Origin: Episyrphus balteatus
Lineage: Eukaryota > Arthropoda > Insecta > Diptera > Syrphidae
NCBI RefSeq assembly: GCF_945859705.1
Contig: NC_079137.1
Span: forward strand, 65,595,803-65,659,802
DNA length: 64,000 nt
Direction: 5' to 3'
Part shown: positions 36,541 through 47,130 of the stretch, in pieces
Layout of the letters: each line of letters starts with the position of its first letter
How positions within the stretch are numbered: position 1 is the stretch's first letter
Notes under the pieces: generated by a model
The model's input: only the letters and a program-made list of their open reading frames with translations
Told to the model about the DNA's origin: nothing
Databases searched by the model: none
Program-made: the position numbers and the translations under genes

Positions 36541-39500
36541 CATCTTAACAAAACAAATGAAATTGTATACCTGTTCTCTTAATTAGAAAAACGATGAAGT
36601 CTAGCCTAAAAATAATTATTATTTAAGGGGTAAAGTTTATTTGCAAGCGAAATTGCAGTAAATAAACTTTTTTTAGTGCTCCTTCAGTGCTTTCAAAAAA
36701 GAAATACAGTTAAATCATTATAAGAAATTTATTATGTAAGTTTTTCTTTAAACAATGCAAACAGTGACTTAGTCCACTTTTATAATCATGGGCACACTTA
36801 TTTTGGAGCGCAATTTGATTTAAGATGTTGTTTTATTCCTTTGAAAAATTTTTCGTGTGTTTTTTTTATGTTTACCTACAATAATTACACATACTAAATT
36901 TCGATATAAAAAGTCATACAAATTCTAGGTTCACGTGCTGTTTAGTAGGTGCCAAAAAACCGCATAGGTACCATCTCTATAAAGACTTTTTTCTTCAAAA
37001 TATTATTTATAAAAAAATTGTTTATTTTTTAAAGACTCCAACGATTTTGGAATTTTTTTAAATGAATGCAAATACAATTTTTTTTTTTCTGTTTTTTATT
37101 TTTTGTTAGTAAACATTTACCAATTTTATTTGAAAAAAAAGTCTCAAGATATTAAAAACTTGAAGTCTAAAAGCAAGTTCGTGCGATTCCGTCATAGGTA
37201 AGGTACATAATATTTTTAAGAAATTAAAAAATTAAAATGAATATAAAAATTTGTTACAAAAACACTATCCATAACAGCATTTTCTTTCTTGTATAACAAA
37301 GAATCTGAAAATCAGATTTGAAAATCGTTGGGGCGTTTTTAATATGTTTTCAATAACTCTTTAAAAAAAATGGCATGCCATTAAAAAGGAAATATTAATC
37401 GCACATAAACAAAGCTCCAATAAAATTCATTGGCACGTTTTCAAAAAATAAATTTTTCAGAAAAACATTTTTATTTTAAATCCAAAAATAATTTAAACAT
37501 TTTTTTTTAATTTGAATAACACGAATAACACAAAAATGTGAAGAATTTTAACAAACTTCTTGAAGTATCGTTGAAATGATTCCAATCATCATGTTTTCGA
37601 AAACATATTTTTTCCTTTTTTTTTACATAAATATCTCAGCAAAAAAAGTTATATGAAAAATTCGGTAACACTGAATCCCAATTCAAACTCCTTCTACAGT
37701 GATTCTCTATGACTTCTTGTCAATTACTTATTCTCGAAAAGATATTTTTTTTTTGTGTTGCCGATTGTTTAACTTTCAACGGAATCAATTATTGTATGTG
37801 TTTGTGTATAGAGCCGAAAAGAAGGAACCCAAACTCTTCTTTTTTTATATCAATTTGATGCTGTAGCTGAGGGAGCACACATGTCTTAACATTTTGACAT
37901 TTGACTCTTCAACTGCCATTGCCAAACCCCGACTTCTCAGTCAACATCAGCGAGATACTGATCGATCGACAGATCAAAAAAACAAAAAAAACGTATCAAA
38001 AACCATTTCGACTTTATGAGAGATAAACCCTTTCATTTGGGGGGAATTGATTAAATGTTTCGGGCATTAATTCGAAATGATATGTTTGGAGTTAAGAAGA
38101 AGGAAAAGATGATGATGAAACAGAAGAAAGACTCCCAACCTGTGATATTTTGGGACCACACTAACGCAAGAACTGTTGTTGGGTTTAATTTTGTTGTTTA
38201 TTGACCTTGGATTTATGGTGGTTGGCTGCGATGATGGCGGGAATTGAAGGGAATTTTGTGTATTGAAAACCAGCAGCCAAACCATGATGATGATGGTTAC
38301 CCTTTTCTTCAATAACAATGACGACCACAACCGACGACGACTTCAACGTTAAAGTTGATGATGATGATGATGATGACGCAAATAGACATGAAAAATCAAT
38401 TTGTGTAATTTATTCGATCGACGGATTGATTAGTCCTCCTTCATCGTCATCGTGTGGTATGGAGATGAATATCTTTTGTATCTCCTTCAAAACCTGCCTA
38501 CCTGTTTTTTCAGTTGATCCCCACAAATTTGTATTTAAAACTCTTCGATCGGAATCTGTTGATGATGCGGTCTTCAAACCCTTTCCATCGAAATTCTGGA
38601 ATTCATGGCTAATTGACGGGCATAATTTTGAGAAAACACCGAAATACTTTTAAAGACACACTCAACGGCTCTTATTGTTCCCCGTTCAGTTGTTCGATTA
38701 AATTCCAAAGAAATTTATTGATGGCATATCGTCATTTTATAGGGCGCGAAGGATATATGAGAAACTGATTTCTCCTTGATGGCAGAGTAATCCTTTTATA
38801 AGGAAAAACAAAATAAATAAATTTGATCGTCCATCAAAAAATCTCTGACATCGAAGTTGTTTGTTTTTCAATTCGAAAGTATAAAAATACGAAAATGACA
38901 AATGATTGTTCACATTGTAAGCTACTGTGGATTATTATTTGTGTGCATGATGCACTTTCCTTTCGTCGTCGTATATCCTGTTGTAAAGGATGAATTCATT
39001 CTTGTGTGTAGAGATGACTGTGTTGGTTTGGTGTTTGTCTGTCGTCTGCATGCATGAATTAGCAGATCTGTCGAATATATGCGCATTTACACACGATGAC
39101 AAGCTGGGATATACCCTGTAGACATATCGGAGTCAAACAGTGTAGAGTATAGTGTTGTAGTTGTAGTATAGTTGCAGAGGAAGTCCAGGCTATAACAAGT
39201 GCTTATGTGGCCTTGTTTATGGTTGCACCAGGATGGGTTGTTTTTTTTTTATGTTGAATTGGTTTCTATGACGTTGTGTTGTAATAATCCTGAAAAACAT
39301 TGCTGTGACTTAAAAAGTAATGTTCAGTATATCGGTGAGTATGGATCGCAGTTTTATGGATACCAAACTACAACTGCTGTTGGTCTTTTTGAAGTAATAT
39401 TTACAGAAATGAACCAGTAATGCAAAAATCATTTATACACTGAAAGAATTTTCTTTAAAGAACGAATTCGAAGTTTTTTGCCAACACAAACACTTCCAAC

Positions 39501-39933
39501 ATTCCTGAAAGCAGAACTAGTAAAAATTATTCAAATACCTACAAAAAAAAAAATAAAAAAGATTTTTTGAAATATCAAAATTTTATTATAACGGGTACTT
39601 TGTATGTATAAAAAATCTTCAATGAAATCAGTTAAGTCATTTGAGAGAATATCAGAAATCACTTTAGCTGTAGGTAGCTGAAGAAGAAACAGGCTGACAG
39701 AAGGCAAAATTGCGGAACACACTTTTTTCGGATTCAAACGATTCGATTTTTGTTTTAGAACCCTATTTGAGTTATTTCTTTAATGTCCGTCGGAAATGAT
39801 AAAAGATGTAATCCAAGAGTGAAAAGGAAAATAAATAATATGTACAAAATTTGAAATTTCGAAAAAAAAAAAAATATTTCTGAAAAATTGAAACAACCTA
39901 AAAACGCTTTCTTGGATCGATTTTTGAAAAATA
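36541..39933. other. noncoding stretch with a less AT-rich island
   Basis: The 36.5-37.7 kb part is AT-rich. The 37.9-39.2 kb part is a mixed-composition island with a GAT microsatellite at 38357-38376. The 111-residue frame at 38318-38653 starts in that microsatellite and matches no family I know. Confidence 0.45.
38357..38376 (+). repeat. GAT microsatellite
   Basis: Uninterrupted GAT triplets. Confidence 0.9.
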
Positions 39934-40504
39934 ACACTGGTTTACAAGGGTTTTGTTGCCGAAACAAAAATATACTTTTCTGAAGGTTTTTGGTGTGCTG
40001 AACTCGAATCCGAAGTCAGAAACAACTAATCAGCTCCCGTTTTTTGAGATATTACCGTTAGAAAATGCAAAAATACGTTTTTTTGAATTTTTCGGACCTT
40101 CTTCTTTTGTATAAAGAAAATTGTTTGAGCATATTTAGTAACGGTTTCTATAAGAACTGTTTTCCATCTTTCGACACCTGTTTAAATCTTTTCAATATCC
40201 TTTATATTGCCCGAGATATCTCAAACTGAAGTAAGTGGGTTTGGCTTCATTCGGAAAGATTTAAACAGATTTAAAAAGGTGGTAAATAGTACTTATGAAA
40301 ACCGTTACTAAATATGCTCAAAAAATGTTCCTTATATAAAAGAATAAAGTCCGAAGTACTGCATTTTCTAACTGTAATATTTCAAAAACGGGAGCTGATT
40401 AATTTTTTTTGACTTCAGATTCGAGTTCAGCACACCAAAAACCTTCAGAAAAGTATATTTTTGTTTCGGCAACAAAAAAAAAGTTTAATTTTGTTAACCA
40501 GTGT
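39934..40504. mobile_element. foldback element, arms of about 255 bp
   Basis: The left arm (39934-40192) and right arm (40254-40504) are imperfect reverse complements along nearly their whole length, with about 60 bp between. The outer ends read ACACTGGTT and AACCAGTGT. Internal landmarks such as ccttcagaaaagtatat, cagctcccgtttttt/cgggagctgatt and tttagtaacggt/ccgttactaa appear on both arms. It encodes nothing. No target duplication is clear. Confidence 0.85.
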
Positions 40505-40622
40505 AATTAGTTGTTTTTTAATATAAATATTAATATACATATTTTATTTCCACATCCAGCAATTGCAATACAATAAGAATACATTTTTAAGGCTAGTGAC
40601 CATAAAATTTGAACTAATTTTT

Positions 40623-40843
40623 ACCGACTTCCAAGAAGGACGAGGTATTCAATTCGTCTGTATTTTTTTTTTTTTTTTTTTTTTTTTGTAACCTCATAAC
40701 TTTGGACTGAGTGAACCAATTTTAATAATTCTTTTTGTATTGAAAAGCTGGTGGCTGAAATGTGGTCCCATTTAAACTTCATTCAGTTCCCGCCATAGGA
40801 ACTATAAGAAAAAAAAACCCAGTTTTGATTAATGGAAGTCGGT
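40623..40843 (+). mobile_element. ACCGACTTCC MITE, copy 1
   Basis: The 221-bp unit starts ACCGACTTCC and ends GGAAGTCGGT. It shares its interior (gacgaattcaattcgtctg-type start, a run of 25 T, ttggactgagtgaaccaatttt, tgggaccaca in reverse) with the reverse complement of 61716-61935. Confidence 0.8.
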
Positions 40844-41430
40844 TTTGTTTTTTGATAAAAATGATTATTGTTTTTTTTACTGATTTCATATTTTTTTAAA
40901 GTTGTTGTTTCGAACGAACCTAAATTTAATGAACTGAAAACTTCAAAATATTCTGTTTTCTTATATTTTTTTTCACATATACAAAGATACATTTTATATA
41001 AATTTGGTTGAAAATTGAGGGAAATACAATTTAAAAGATTTCCACATGAAATATTGAATTTCAACGAAACTTAATCCTTTTTTTTAGCCAAATGATGAAT
41101 TACATGGTTTAAATATAAATTTTGTCTTCATTTAATTTTCAAATAATTGAGTCTCTTACGTACCCGTTTTGATATAGACACTGCACTTTTTTTTTTAAAT
41201 TAAAATAATATTTTCTAAAATGAGAAATTCTTAAAAATCTTGCTACCAGGTTTGAACTGAAACGACAAAAAAAAACCGTTTCGAGGTTACGAGAGTTCGC
41301 ATTTATTGAATTCAGATTTCGTACTAATAGTAGTTTGTTTAATTAAAAAATAACTTTGAAATCCTTTGCTTTATTTTTTTTAATAACTCATCCTTCTGCT
41401 GCCGTTTTAATAAAATCCTTATTATTTTAA
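40844..41430. other. AT-rich noncoding stretch upstream of the retrotransposon
   Basis: Nothing is recognised; the retrotransposon's 5' boundary should lie near the end of this stretch. Confidence 0.5.
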
Positions 41431-42753
41431 TTAACGGACCGTCCAAGTGGATCGAACCCCCCCCGGGCAACCCGATCTTACACTAATAAGGTAACAAAAG
41501 AATTAAATTTCTCTCCTTTTCCTCGACAATCATCTTCATCGGCAAACACAAGCAAATCTAAAAACACTCCCTTATCATCTCGCGTCGCTAAAAGTGATGG
41601 TGGCAAAAATCTCTCACATACTAAAAAACCGGTTTGTGCATCAGAGCTCGCTGCAAATCAAACAATCAATACTAATTCTTCAAAGCAGAATTCGAAAATT
41701 GATAAAGCTTTGTGCAGTGAGGAAACAAGCAAGATTTTTGACGGTGTCTCATTTGCTGATGTAGCTGCATCTGCTTCGTCTGTTGATTCAGACAAAACTG
41801 ATGCAAATTCGTATATTGGTTCCATTCATCGAATCACTGAAGATGCTTTTGTGAAAGATGTTGCTATTGTCGATGACCATGATGTTACTTCGAAAGCTGA
41901 TGTTGTGGTTGTTGTGGATGATGTTGCTGATGATAACGAAGTGGATGATGTAGCTGATGTTACAGATGATAACGATGTTACTGAAGGTGACCAAGTTGTT
42001 GTTGCTGTTGAGAGTGACCAAGTTGTTACTGCTGCTGAAGGTGACCAATTTGTTGTTGTTGCTGATGGTTATGATAACGATGTTGCTAATGGTGACAAAG
42101 TTGTTGTTGCCGCTGATGGTAATGTTGCTGATGCTGGTGGCATTGTTATGGTAGTGAGCGATGCTATTTCTCCTTGTCCTCAAGACATGAATGCACATGT
42201 AGAAGATGATGCGTTTGTCGGCGACACACACAATGTTGCTATGAAAATTGTTGCTACTGATAACGATGTATCGGGTGTAACTAAAACACTTATACCTCCA
42301 ACTACTAGTGGTGTCAATGCAAATGATGTTACTATTAGAACTGATGAAAACACTCAAGACCGATTGAATGAAGCCAAGTCTACAAAAAAGAGACACACTA
42401 AGGAAATCACAGGCAGTAAAATGATAGATGATGGGTGTTTCGGTGATTTAATTATCCAGAGTCGGAAATGGCTTCACTTATCTAGTTTTCGTCCTACTAC
42501 TAGTACTGAATCGATAATTGAGTATGTTTCGGCATCTAGTGGCATCGATTCTTCGTTGATATCTTGCTTTAAGTTGGTTGGAAAAGATGTTAATATGGAT
42601 CTACTTAAGAAGGTTAATTTTAAAATTGGTATTCCAGCTGATTCATTTAACTCCGTTTTCAACGCTAATTTTTGGCCAAAGGGAATACGTGTAAAACCTT
42701 TTAAACATCTTCAAAAAAACGGGAAAGACCGGGCAATGGAAACACAGAAATGA
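41431..42753 (+). CDS. retrotransposon ORF1 protein, N-terminus missing
   Basis: The frame is open from 41431 (after TAA at 41428) to TGA at 42751-42753, about 440 codons. The first in-frame ATG is only near 42148, so the natural start is probably lost by 5' truncation. The upstream part is Ser/Lys/Asn rich. A central section (about 41870-42150) is an acidic, Val/Asp-rich, degenerate repeat of motifs such as DDVAD and GDQVVV. The C-terminal 85 residues (from KWLHLSSF to VKPFKHL, about 42465-42712) resemble the conserved C-terminal domain of CR1-type ORF1 proteins, which bind the element RNA. No zinc knuckle is visible in the remaining part. It overlaps ORF2 by ATGA. The role in RNA binding is inferred from family knowledge. 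Confidence 0.82.
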   Translation, partial: LTDRPSGSNPPRATRSYTNKVTKELNFSPFPRQSSSSANTSKSKNTPLSSRVAKSDGGKNLSHTKKPVCASELAANQTINTNSSKQNSKIDKALCSEETSKIFDGVSFADVAASASSVDSDKTDANSYIGSIHRITEDAFVKDVAIVDDHDVTSKADVVVVVDDVADDNEVDDVADVTDDNDVTEGDQVVVAVESDQVVTAAEGDQFVVVADGYDNDVANGDKVVVAADGNVADAGGIVMVVSDAISPCPQDMNAHVEDDAFVGDTHNVAMKIVATDNDVSGVTKTLIPPTTSGVNANDVTIRTDENTQDRLNEAKSTKKRHTKEITGSKMIDDGCFGDLIIQSRKWLHLSSFRPTTSTESIIEYVSASSGIDSSLISCFKLVGKDVNMDLLKKVNFKIGIPADSFNSVFNANFWPKGIRVKPFKHLQKNGKDRAMETQK

Positions 42754-45719
42754 CATTTCCTTTGCTCATCTATAATACCGATCTAAATGCCATTGAGAAT
42801 CCTAACTATAATGCTACTCCTACTGTCGAGTTAAATCCTACATCTGCTGAAGCAATCCTAATATACTACCAAAACGTGGGAGGAATGCGATCCAAAATAC
42901 TTACTTTTCATAATGCTGTTATTGAGTGTAATTACAATATCATTGCTCTCACAGAGACTTGGTTGAGTGATGATATTTCGAATGCTGAAATCTGCAATAA
43001 TAATTATGACGTTTATAGAAAGGATAGAGATAAAATCTGTACGGATCTGTCTAGAGGAGGTGGAGTGCTGATTGCTGTCATGAGTAATTTAAAGAGTAGG
43101 CAAATATCTCTTGCAAATTCCTCGGGTTTAATTGAACAGATATGTGTGTGCGTAAGCTTACCTTACAATTTAAACGAAATAAGTATCTATATTTTTAATT
43201 CATATATTCCTCCAAAATCGAGTTTTGATATTTATACTGCTCATATAAACAATATTAGTGAAATTGTAAAAACATTAGATTGTAATTCATACGTGGTAGT
43301 CTTAGGTGATTTTAACCTTAGTAAAGTAATCTGGATGTATTCTGAGGACGATAAAGCTCTTCTTCCATATAATGTTGTGAATGAAAATGAAACATTGTTA
43401 TTAGACACCATGTCAGCTTTAAATTGCATACAAATGAATAATGTTGTTAACTCCATCGGTAGAATTTTAGATCTTGTTTTTGTGCAAGAAGACCTTGAAA
43501 TTGATTTAACAGAAGAAGCTTTTCCTCTTTTAAATAATTGTATTCATCATAAAGCCTTACGCTTTGAATTAAAGTGCCTAAGATTTTATAATTTTGACTG
43601 TTCCAATCAAGAAATAGATTATAAGTATGACTTTGTCAAGGCCGATTATATTGGTATAAATAACTTTTTAAACAGCGTAGATTGGAATGTGGTCTTATGT
43701 TTCCAGGACGTAAAAAGAAATTATAAGACTTTTCAAAACATTATATATGAAGCTTTTTCTTCCTATATTCCTGTTAAACGGATGAAGAAAAATAATAAGC
43801 CCGTTTGGTTTACAAAAAGCTTATCGAGATTAAAGAACACATTGAACAAAACATATAAAATGAGTAAGGTTGGTTCAGGTTTTCGAAGCGAATATTGCCG
43901 TATACGTAGAGAATACGACTTTCTTAAAAAGTTCTTATACAAGCAATATGTATGGTCCTTGGAATCAAATATCAAAAGTAACTCAAAGTGTTTTTGGCAA
44001 TACATAAACTCTAAGCGCAAATCTGTTGGTATTCCGGCTTATATGACCTATAAAGGTATTGGTAGTAGTGATCTCAATAAAATATGTAATCTGTTTGCGT
44101 CATTTTTTCGATCTAATTTTAGATCTAATCCAGCTCATTCGGAACTGAACTATAATATTCCGACTATAATTGATATGGGTTACATATATATATCAGAAGA
44201 AGAAATTCTTTCTGCACTCTGCAAATTGGAAAATAGTGTGAGTTTGCCTCCTGATAATATTCCAGAAATTTTTTTAAAAAAATGTATGATAAATTTATGT
44301 AAGCCCCTCCATATAATTTTCAACTTATCTCTCCAAACTGGGGTTTTTCTTGATTCCTGGAAAAGTTCATTCATAACCCCAATTCATAAATCGGGTTCTA
44401 AACAATCAATTGAAAACTATAGGCCAATTGCTAAACTTCAATTGATCCCAAAAGTCTTCGAATCATTGGTAAAAACTAAAATGTATGATGCAGTGAAAGC
44501 ACATATATCGCCCTTTCAACATGGCTTCGTTACTGGGAAATCCACAGCAACTAACCTCACACTACTTACAAACTTTTGTATTAACACAATCGAAAAAAGA
44601 AGCCAAGTAGACGTCATATATACCGACTTTTCAAAGGCTTTTGACAGAGTTAGCCATAAACTTCTTTTGTCAAAACTTAGATCTCTAGGATTTCACTCTC
44701 AGATATTTGACTGGATCAAAAGCTATCTAGAAAACAGAGTGCAATCAGTTAAAATTGGTCAAACTAAATCGGAAATAATCTCGAATTTTTCAGGGGTTCC
44801 TCAGGGCAGTCATCTGGGTCCACTCTTATTTATACTCTTTGTTAATGACTTACCTAGCTTTGTTTTAGACTCACAATGCCTTTCATTTGCCGATGATTTT
44901 AAGATTTACAGAGCAATCAATTCATTTTCAGATTGTGTGCAACTCCAAAATGATTTAACTTCCTTGTCAAAATGGTGTCTTTTAAATGACCTTGATTTAA
45001 ATATTAATAAATGTTGTGTTCTTACATTTACTAGGTCTTTAAGTCCGATTTTCTTTGATTACCTTATATCTGATAACGTTCTTCAAAGAGTTTTCAATCA
45101 CAAAGATTTGGGAGTTATCTTCGATTCCAAACTAGATTTTAGAATGCATGTGGACTATATCGTGTCTAGAGGAAACTCTATGCTCGGATTTTTGTTCAGG
45201 AATTCTAAGGAATTTAAGTGTCCTTATACAATTAAGTCGCTATTTATAAGTTTAGTTCGACCGATTTTAGAATACTGCTGTGTAGTCTGGTCTCCTTACT
45301 ACAAAAATGCGTCGAATAGAATTGAAAGAATACAGAAAAGACTTACGAAATATTCGCTTCTGAAACTTGAATGGACCCACCCGTTACCAAAATATAATGA
45401 TCGGTGTGCGTTGATTGATATTAAACCCCTTGAAATCAGGAGAATTTATTTTTTGATTTCACTCGCTAGAGATGTTATAACCGGTCATATTAATTGTACT
45501 CCTTTATTAGAACAATTTATAAGACATACACCTGGACGTTGTCTAAGACCGAGGGCTAATCAATTTTTCTTCATCCCACAACATTCGACAAATTACGGAT
45601 TAAATGAACCGATTACTAAAGCTTGTCACTTTTTTAACAAATATGCTGATGTAATCGAACTTGATTCTACAAAAGAAGTATTCAAAAAACATATTATGAA
45701 CATTATTGTTATCGATTGA
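42750..45719 (+). CDS. retrotransposon ORF2: AP-type endonuclease and reverse transcriptase
   Basis: This intact 989-residue frame encodes the enzyme that nicks the target and copies the element RNA into DNA at the nick. An AP-like endonuclease domain occupies about residues 35-275: QNVGGMRSK near 40, TETWL near 69, RGGGV, GDFN at 186-189 and LDLVF. Its C-terminal histidine motif reads HHKAL near 267 instead of the usual SDH or YHP form. The reverse transcriptase spans about 500-770: HKSGSK, YTDFSKAFD with Asp626, SGVPQGSHLGPLLF near 680, and FADD with catalytic Asp715 and Asp716, followed by a thumb-like HKDLGVIFD. The C-terminal region contains ILEYCCVVWSP, common in this group. There is no RNase H domain. 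YTDFSKAFD and the domain order favour the CR1 branch of the Jockey superfamily over Jockey proper. The start ATG overlaps the ORF1 stop (ATGA), suggesting coupled reinitiation. No stop or frameshift interrupts the frame, so this copy is young. Confidence 0.95.
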   Translation: MTFPLLIYNTDLNAIENPNYNATPTVELNPTSAEAILIYYQNVGGMRSKILTFHNAVIECNYNIIALTETWLSDDISNAEICNNNYDVYRKDRDKICTDLSRGGGVLIAVMSNLKSRQISLANSSGLIEQICVCVSLPYNLNEISIYIFNSYIPPKSSFDIYTAHINNISEIVKTLDCNSYVVVLGDFNLSKVIWMYSEDDKALLPYNVVNENETLLLDTMSALNCIQMNNVVNSIGRILDLVFVQEDLEIDLTEEAFPLLNNCIHHKALRFELKCLRFYNFDCSNQEIDYKYDFVKADYIGINNFLNSVDWNVVLCFQDVKRNYKTFQNIIYEAFSSYIPVKRMKKNNKPVWFTKSLSRLKNTLNKTYKMSKVGSGFRSEYCRIRREYDFLKKFLYKQYVWSLESNIKSNSKCFWQYINSKRKSVGIPAYMTYKGIGSSDLNKICNLFASFFRSNFRSNPAHSELNYNIPTIIDMGYIYISEEEILSALCKLENSVSLPPDNIPEIFLKKCMINLCKPLHIIFNLSLQTGVFLDSWKSSFITPIHKSGSKQSIENYRPIAKLQLIPKVFESLVKTKMYDAVKAHISPFQHGFVTGKSTATNLTLLTNFCINTIEKRSQVDVIYTDFSKAFDRVSHKLLLSKLRSLGFHSQIFDWIKSYLENRVQSVKIGQTKSEIISNFSGVPQGSHLGPLLFILFVNDLPSFVLDSQCLSFADDFKIYRAINSFSDCVQLQNDLTSLSKWCLLNDLDLNINKCCVLTFTRSLSPIFFDYLISDNVLQRVFNHKDLGVIFDSKLDFRMHVDYIVSRGNSMLGFLFRNSKEFKCPYTIKSLFISLVRPILEYCCVVWSPYYKNASNRIERIQKRLTKYSLLKLEWTHPLPKYNDRCALIDIKPLEIRRIYFLISLARDVITGHINCTPLLEQFIRHTPGRCLRPRANQFFFIPQHSTNYGLNEPITKACHFFNKYADVIELDSTKEVFKKHIMNIIVID

Positions 45720-45850
45720 TTGGTTTAGAGAAATAATTATTATTTATCATAATTTTATATTTTTTGTATCTATGTCTAAGAAAGTAGTATGTATTATGTA
45801 TGTATGTACTTATAGACGAAATAAATAAATAAATAAATAAATAAATAAAA
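45720..45850 (+). other. retrotransposon 3' UTR and AAAT tail
   Basis: A short AT-rich trailer is followed by about seven ATAA/AAAT units, the usual simple-repeat 3' end of elements in this group. No hexamer plus long poly-A tail is present. Confidence 0.8.
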
Positions 45851-46548
45851 TCACTTTTTGCAGTGCATAAGGTTAATCCCTAATCCATGACAAATCGAAA
45901 CTCGAAATTGTCATCGTGTCGCCATCGTCATCGTATCGTTCATGTCAAATATCATCTCTGTTCTGACGATATGCTGAAATGCTTGTCATCCATAAATGGT
46001 GTATATTTTGGTGTTGGTGGAGATGTCCCTTCGTGTTACACGAAACAATTTCCTGATGTGCATGTGTACCAGTCCAGTGTGTTGGTTCAGTTGGATAAAC
46101 ACAAAGATTCCGGAACCCGATTTATATACAATATATACATACATAAAGTCCATTTCGTCCCTTTAGCAAACCTCTGTGCAAGTCCAACAGGGAATCATAT
46201 CCCAGAGAATCATAACAATAATCAACGACAACGACTGTGCTTACTATTTCTGTCATCGAAAATCATCCATCACAATTGTATACACGGACGAACAAATGAA
46301 CGAATTGTCCGGTCCGCAGTCAGACGAAGACTTCAATGGGAAATGGCTGATGGCGGATATATCAGCACTTTACACAGTCAAACGGGACACATGGAATATG
46401 CTTAAATAGCTTATGGATGATGGAACAGAGCAGTATAACTGATTTTTGTTTTTTCTTTTTGTTGTTTTTGTATTCAGACACCAAAAAGATTGGCTAAAGC
46501 TGACGATGACAATGACGATGATGACAAGAACCGACATGGTTCAAAGTC

Positions 46549-46574
46549 CGGCGGCGGCGCGGCGGCGGCGGCGG
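46549..46574 (+). repeat. CGG trinucleotide run
   Basis: Consecutive GGC triplets with one slip (ggcgcggc), unusual against the AT-rich background. Confidence 0.85.
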
Positions 46575-46909
46575 CTGAGGCCTGACAATACACGCTTCTT
46601 CTCCGAATTCCAAAAATGGGTGATGAATGTTTTGCACACTTCGAATATGGGAATGCTCAACTAAATCCATGATGGATGATGGGTTTTTGTGTTTGAAGCA
46701 TATTTTGGTGTCTCTGCTGGGAAAGGGCACTATAACCTATAAAACGTGTCTCGTCTGTCTGATGACAGGAAATGAACGCTAAAAAGGATCCATAAGATAA
46801 ACGTAAAGCGGAACAAAACAGATTAACATACATACATGAGATATAGAAAATGTGAAAAACTTTTTCAATAAATATCTTTTATTTGAATACTGGTTCATGT
46901 TAATATATT

Positions 46910-47130
46910 GGATATTCCATGTAATTTTAACTGGCATACTAGTTAATTTACACAAGGACATTGTTAATTTTAAAGTGAATCATGTTAATTCATTAAAGTC
47001 TTAGATATACTTTAACATCGTTTATTAAGATCCATTTCATAAAGGTCGTGTAGTTTTAACAGGAGACCATTGTTAATTTTACACTTAATCTTTTTGATTC
47101 ATCAAAGGTTTCATGTTAGTTTAACATGGT
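46910..47130 (+). repeat. about 109-bp imperfect direct duplication
   Basis: cattgttaattttaaagtga at 46959 and cattgttaattttacactta at about 47068 are 109 bp apart. Flanking catgttaat and ttttaac motifs are also shared. The divergence makes this an old event. Confidence 0.4.

Larger units (their letters stand above)
41431..45850 (+). mobile_element. CR1/Jockey-group non-LTR retrotransposon, 5' truncated
   Basis: It contains ORF1 (start missing), an intact ORF2, a 3' untranslated region of about 100 bp and a tail of tandem AAAT units (about 45820-45850). The order ORF1, endonuclease, reverse transcriptase is that of the Jockey superfamily. The left boundary is uncertain and is placed just after the last upstream stop in the ORF1 frame. 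AATAAAATC at 41409-41417 recurs at 45844-45852 and might be a target duplication, but it overlaps the A/T tail and may be chance. Confidence 0.88.

Noticed and set aside
41788..42396. 202-residue minus-strand frame
   Set aside because: Antisense shadow of the repetitive acidic part of retrotransposon ORF1.
41409..45852. AATAAAATC as target duplication of the retrotransposon
   Set aside because: Overlaps the A/T simple-repeat tail, so the match may be chance; kept only as a remark in the element entry.
45887..46405. 172-residue frame just after the retrotransposon, with an overlapping 77-residue frame
   Set aside because: Mixed composition made it attractive, but two frames compete, no domain is recognised, and no start or splice context supports it.
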